DNA of 6,566 nt from a bacterium (GTDB lineage Bacteria > Bacteroidota > Bacteroidia > Cytophagales > Thermonemataceae). Both the position numbers and the translations under genes were made by a program. The stretch covers positions 1-6,566 of the forward strand of contig JANYGM010000133.1 in the NCBI GenBank assembly GCA_025362415.1. Direction: 5' to 3'. Shown in pieces: positions 6,090 through 6,566 of this stretch; the first letter of the stretch is position 1; each line of letters opens with the position of its first letter. The notes beneath the pieces are model-generated. The model was not told the DNA's origin. It was given only the letters and a program-made list of their open reading frames with translations, and did no database searches.

Positions 6090-6566
6090 ATGAAAAAAAT
6101 ATTTTTTATCCTTATTTTTCTGTTTATATCTGCAAATATTTTTGCTCAAATTCCTTCCAAAAACCCTAAAAATATGGATAGAAATAATAGAGTACACATT
6201 TTGAATGGTTATATTGACTATTGTAACGAAACTATTCACGCACTTTGGGGAATAGAACACGAAATAAATGAATTTTATAATACGCTTAATTATTGCACCA
6301 ATGAGCAAAAAAGTTGCAAATTTTATTCTTTTTATAATAAAGATTATCTCAATGAAAACAATAATTATGAGATTATTCCTGCCAAAATATACGAAAATAC
6401 CCTTAAAAACAGCCTTGCATTTGAAAAAATAATGTTTCAAGGTGAAAATGCGCAACAAAAACTCAATGAAAAACTCACTAAAATAAAAAATATTTTAGAT
6501 GTTTTGCAGACCAAAAGAGATTTTTTGTTTGAATATGCAAAAAAACGAGATTATGACCCAAAAGAC
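6090..6566 (+). CDS. Exported protein of unknown function (3'-truncated by the window)
   Basis: The frame is open from ATG at 6090 to the last base, giving 159 residues without a stop. The first 19 residues are a clear signal peptide (MKK, the hydrophobic run IFFILIFLFISAN, then IFA|QIPS), with the same ...FAQ ending as the OmpA-type protein in this window. The mature part is rich in Asn, Lys, Tyr and Glu. It contains a likely helical segment at about 34-68 (VHILNGYIDYCNETIHALWGI) and a probable long helix or coiled coil at 118-155 (ENAQQKLNEKLTKIKNILDV). Cysteines at 45, 69 and 76 could form a disulfide after export. There is no lipobox, so it is periplasmic, secreted or surface-bound. I cannot assign a family; a C-terminal domain such as OmpA or a secretion signal may follow beyond the window. 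A long open frame on the opposite strand over 6087-6458 is its shadow. Confidence 0.8.
   Translation, partial: MKKIFFILIFLFISANIFAQIPSKNPKNMDRNNRVHILNGYIDYCNETIHALWGIEHEINEFYNTLNYCTNEQKSCKFYSFYNKDYLNENNNYEIIPAKIYENTLKNSLAFEKIMFQGENAQQKLNEKLTKIKNILDVLQTKRDFLFEYAKKRDYDPKD

Noticed and set aside
6087..6458. 123-residue open frame on the minus strand
   Set aside because: It lies antisense to the exported-protein gene starting at 6090, whose signal peptide and unbroken frame to the window end are much better supported. The minus frame is rich in Ile/Phe/Lys because of AT-rich sequence.

Overview
The window is AT-rich chromosomal DNA from a member of the Bacteroidota, most likely a Cytophagia- or Flavobacteriia-type organism (inference). 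The signs are these: start codons are preceded by A-rich leaders without Shine-Dalgarno sequences; signal peptides end in ...FAQ; an OmpA-like protein carries a beta-propeller ectodomain; dnaK stands alone without grpE or dnaJ beside it; several intergenic stretches resemble the phylum's TTG-N19-21-TAnnTTTG promoter; and a GC-rich 'TTGCCCCCAGC' repeat sits in an otherwise AT-rich gap. All six genes lie on the + strand.

Layout: (1) Positions 1-597 hold the C-terminal part of a beta-class N4/N6 DNA methyltransferase that begins upstream of the window. (2) Positions 632-1723 hold gcvT, the T-protein of the glycine cleavage system, with its stop codon in the centre of a perfect 9-bp inverted repeat. 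(3) Positions 1724-1911 are non-coding and contain a nested fold-back structure with a perfect intrinsic-terminator-like hairpin at its core. (4) Positions 1912-3444 encode a secreted or periplasmic beta-propeller protein with a C-terminal OmpA peptidoglycan-binding domain. (5) Positions 3445-3640 contain a 15-bp perfect palindrome inside a longer inverted repeat, then a candidate promoter, all upstream of dnaK. (6) Positions 3641-5575 hold dnaK, the Hsp70 chaperone. (7) Positions 5576-5749 contain a GC-rich tandem repeat, a perfect 21-bp-stem terminator, a perfect TAnnTTTG box and a 22-bp palindrome. (8) Positions 5750-6064 encode a small unrecognised protein. (9) From 6090 to the window end runs the 5' part of a gene for an exported protein of unknown function.

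The genes do not form one pathway. They look like a mostly housekeeping region (one-carbon metabolism, envelope anchoring, protein folding) next to the end of a DNA-modification gene. gcvT could be read from the methyltransferase transcript or from a weak promoter inside its 3' end. The OmpA-type gene and dnaK appear to be separate units. The last two genes, 25 bp apart, probably form a small operon. I see no clear new multi-gene system. The most interesting signals are non-coding: the palindrome upstream of dnaK, which is not a CIRCE element, the long fold-back between gcvT and the OmpA-type gene, and the promoter/palindrome arrangement ahead of the unknown gene pair. No tRNA, rRNA, CRISPR array or insertion sequence was recognised.
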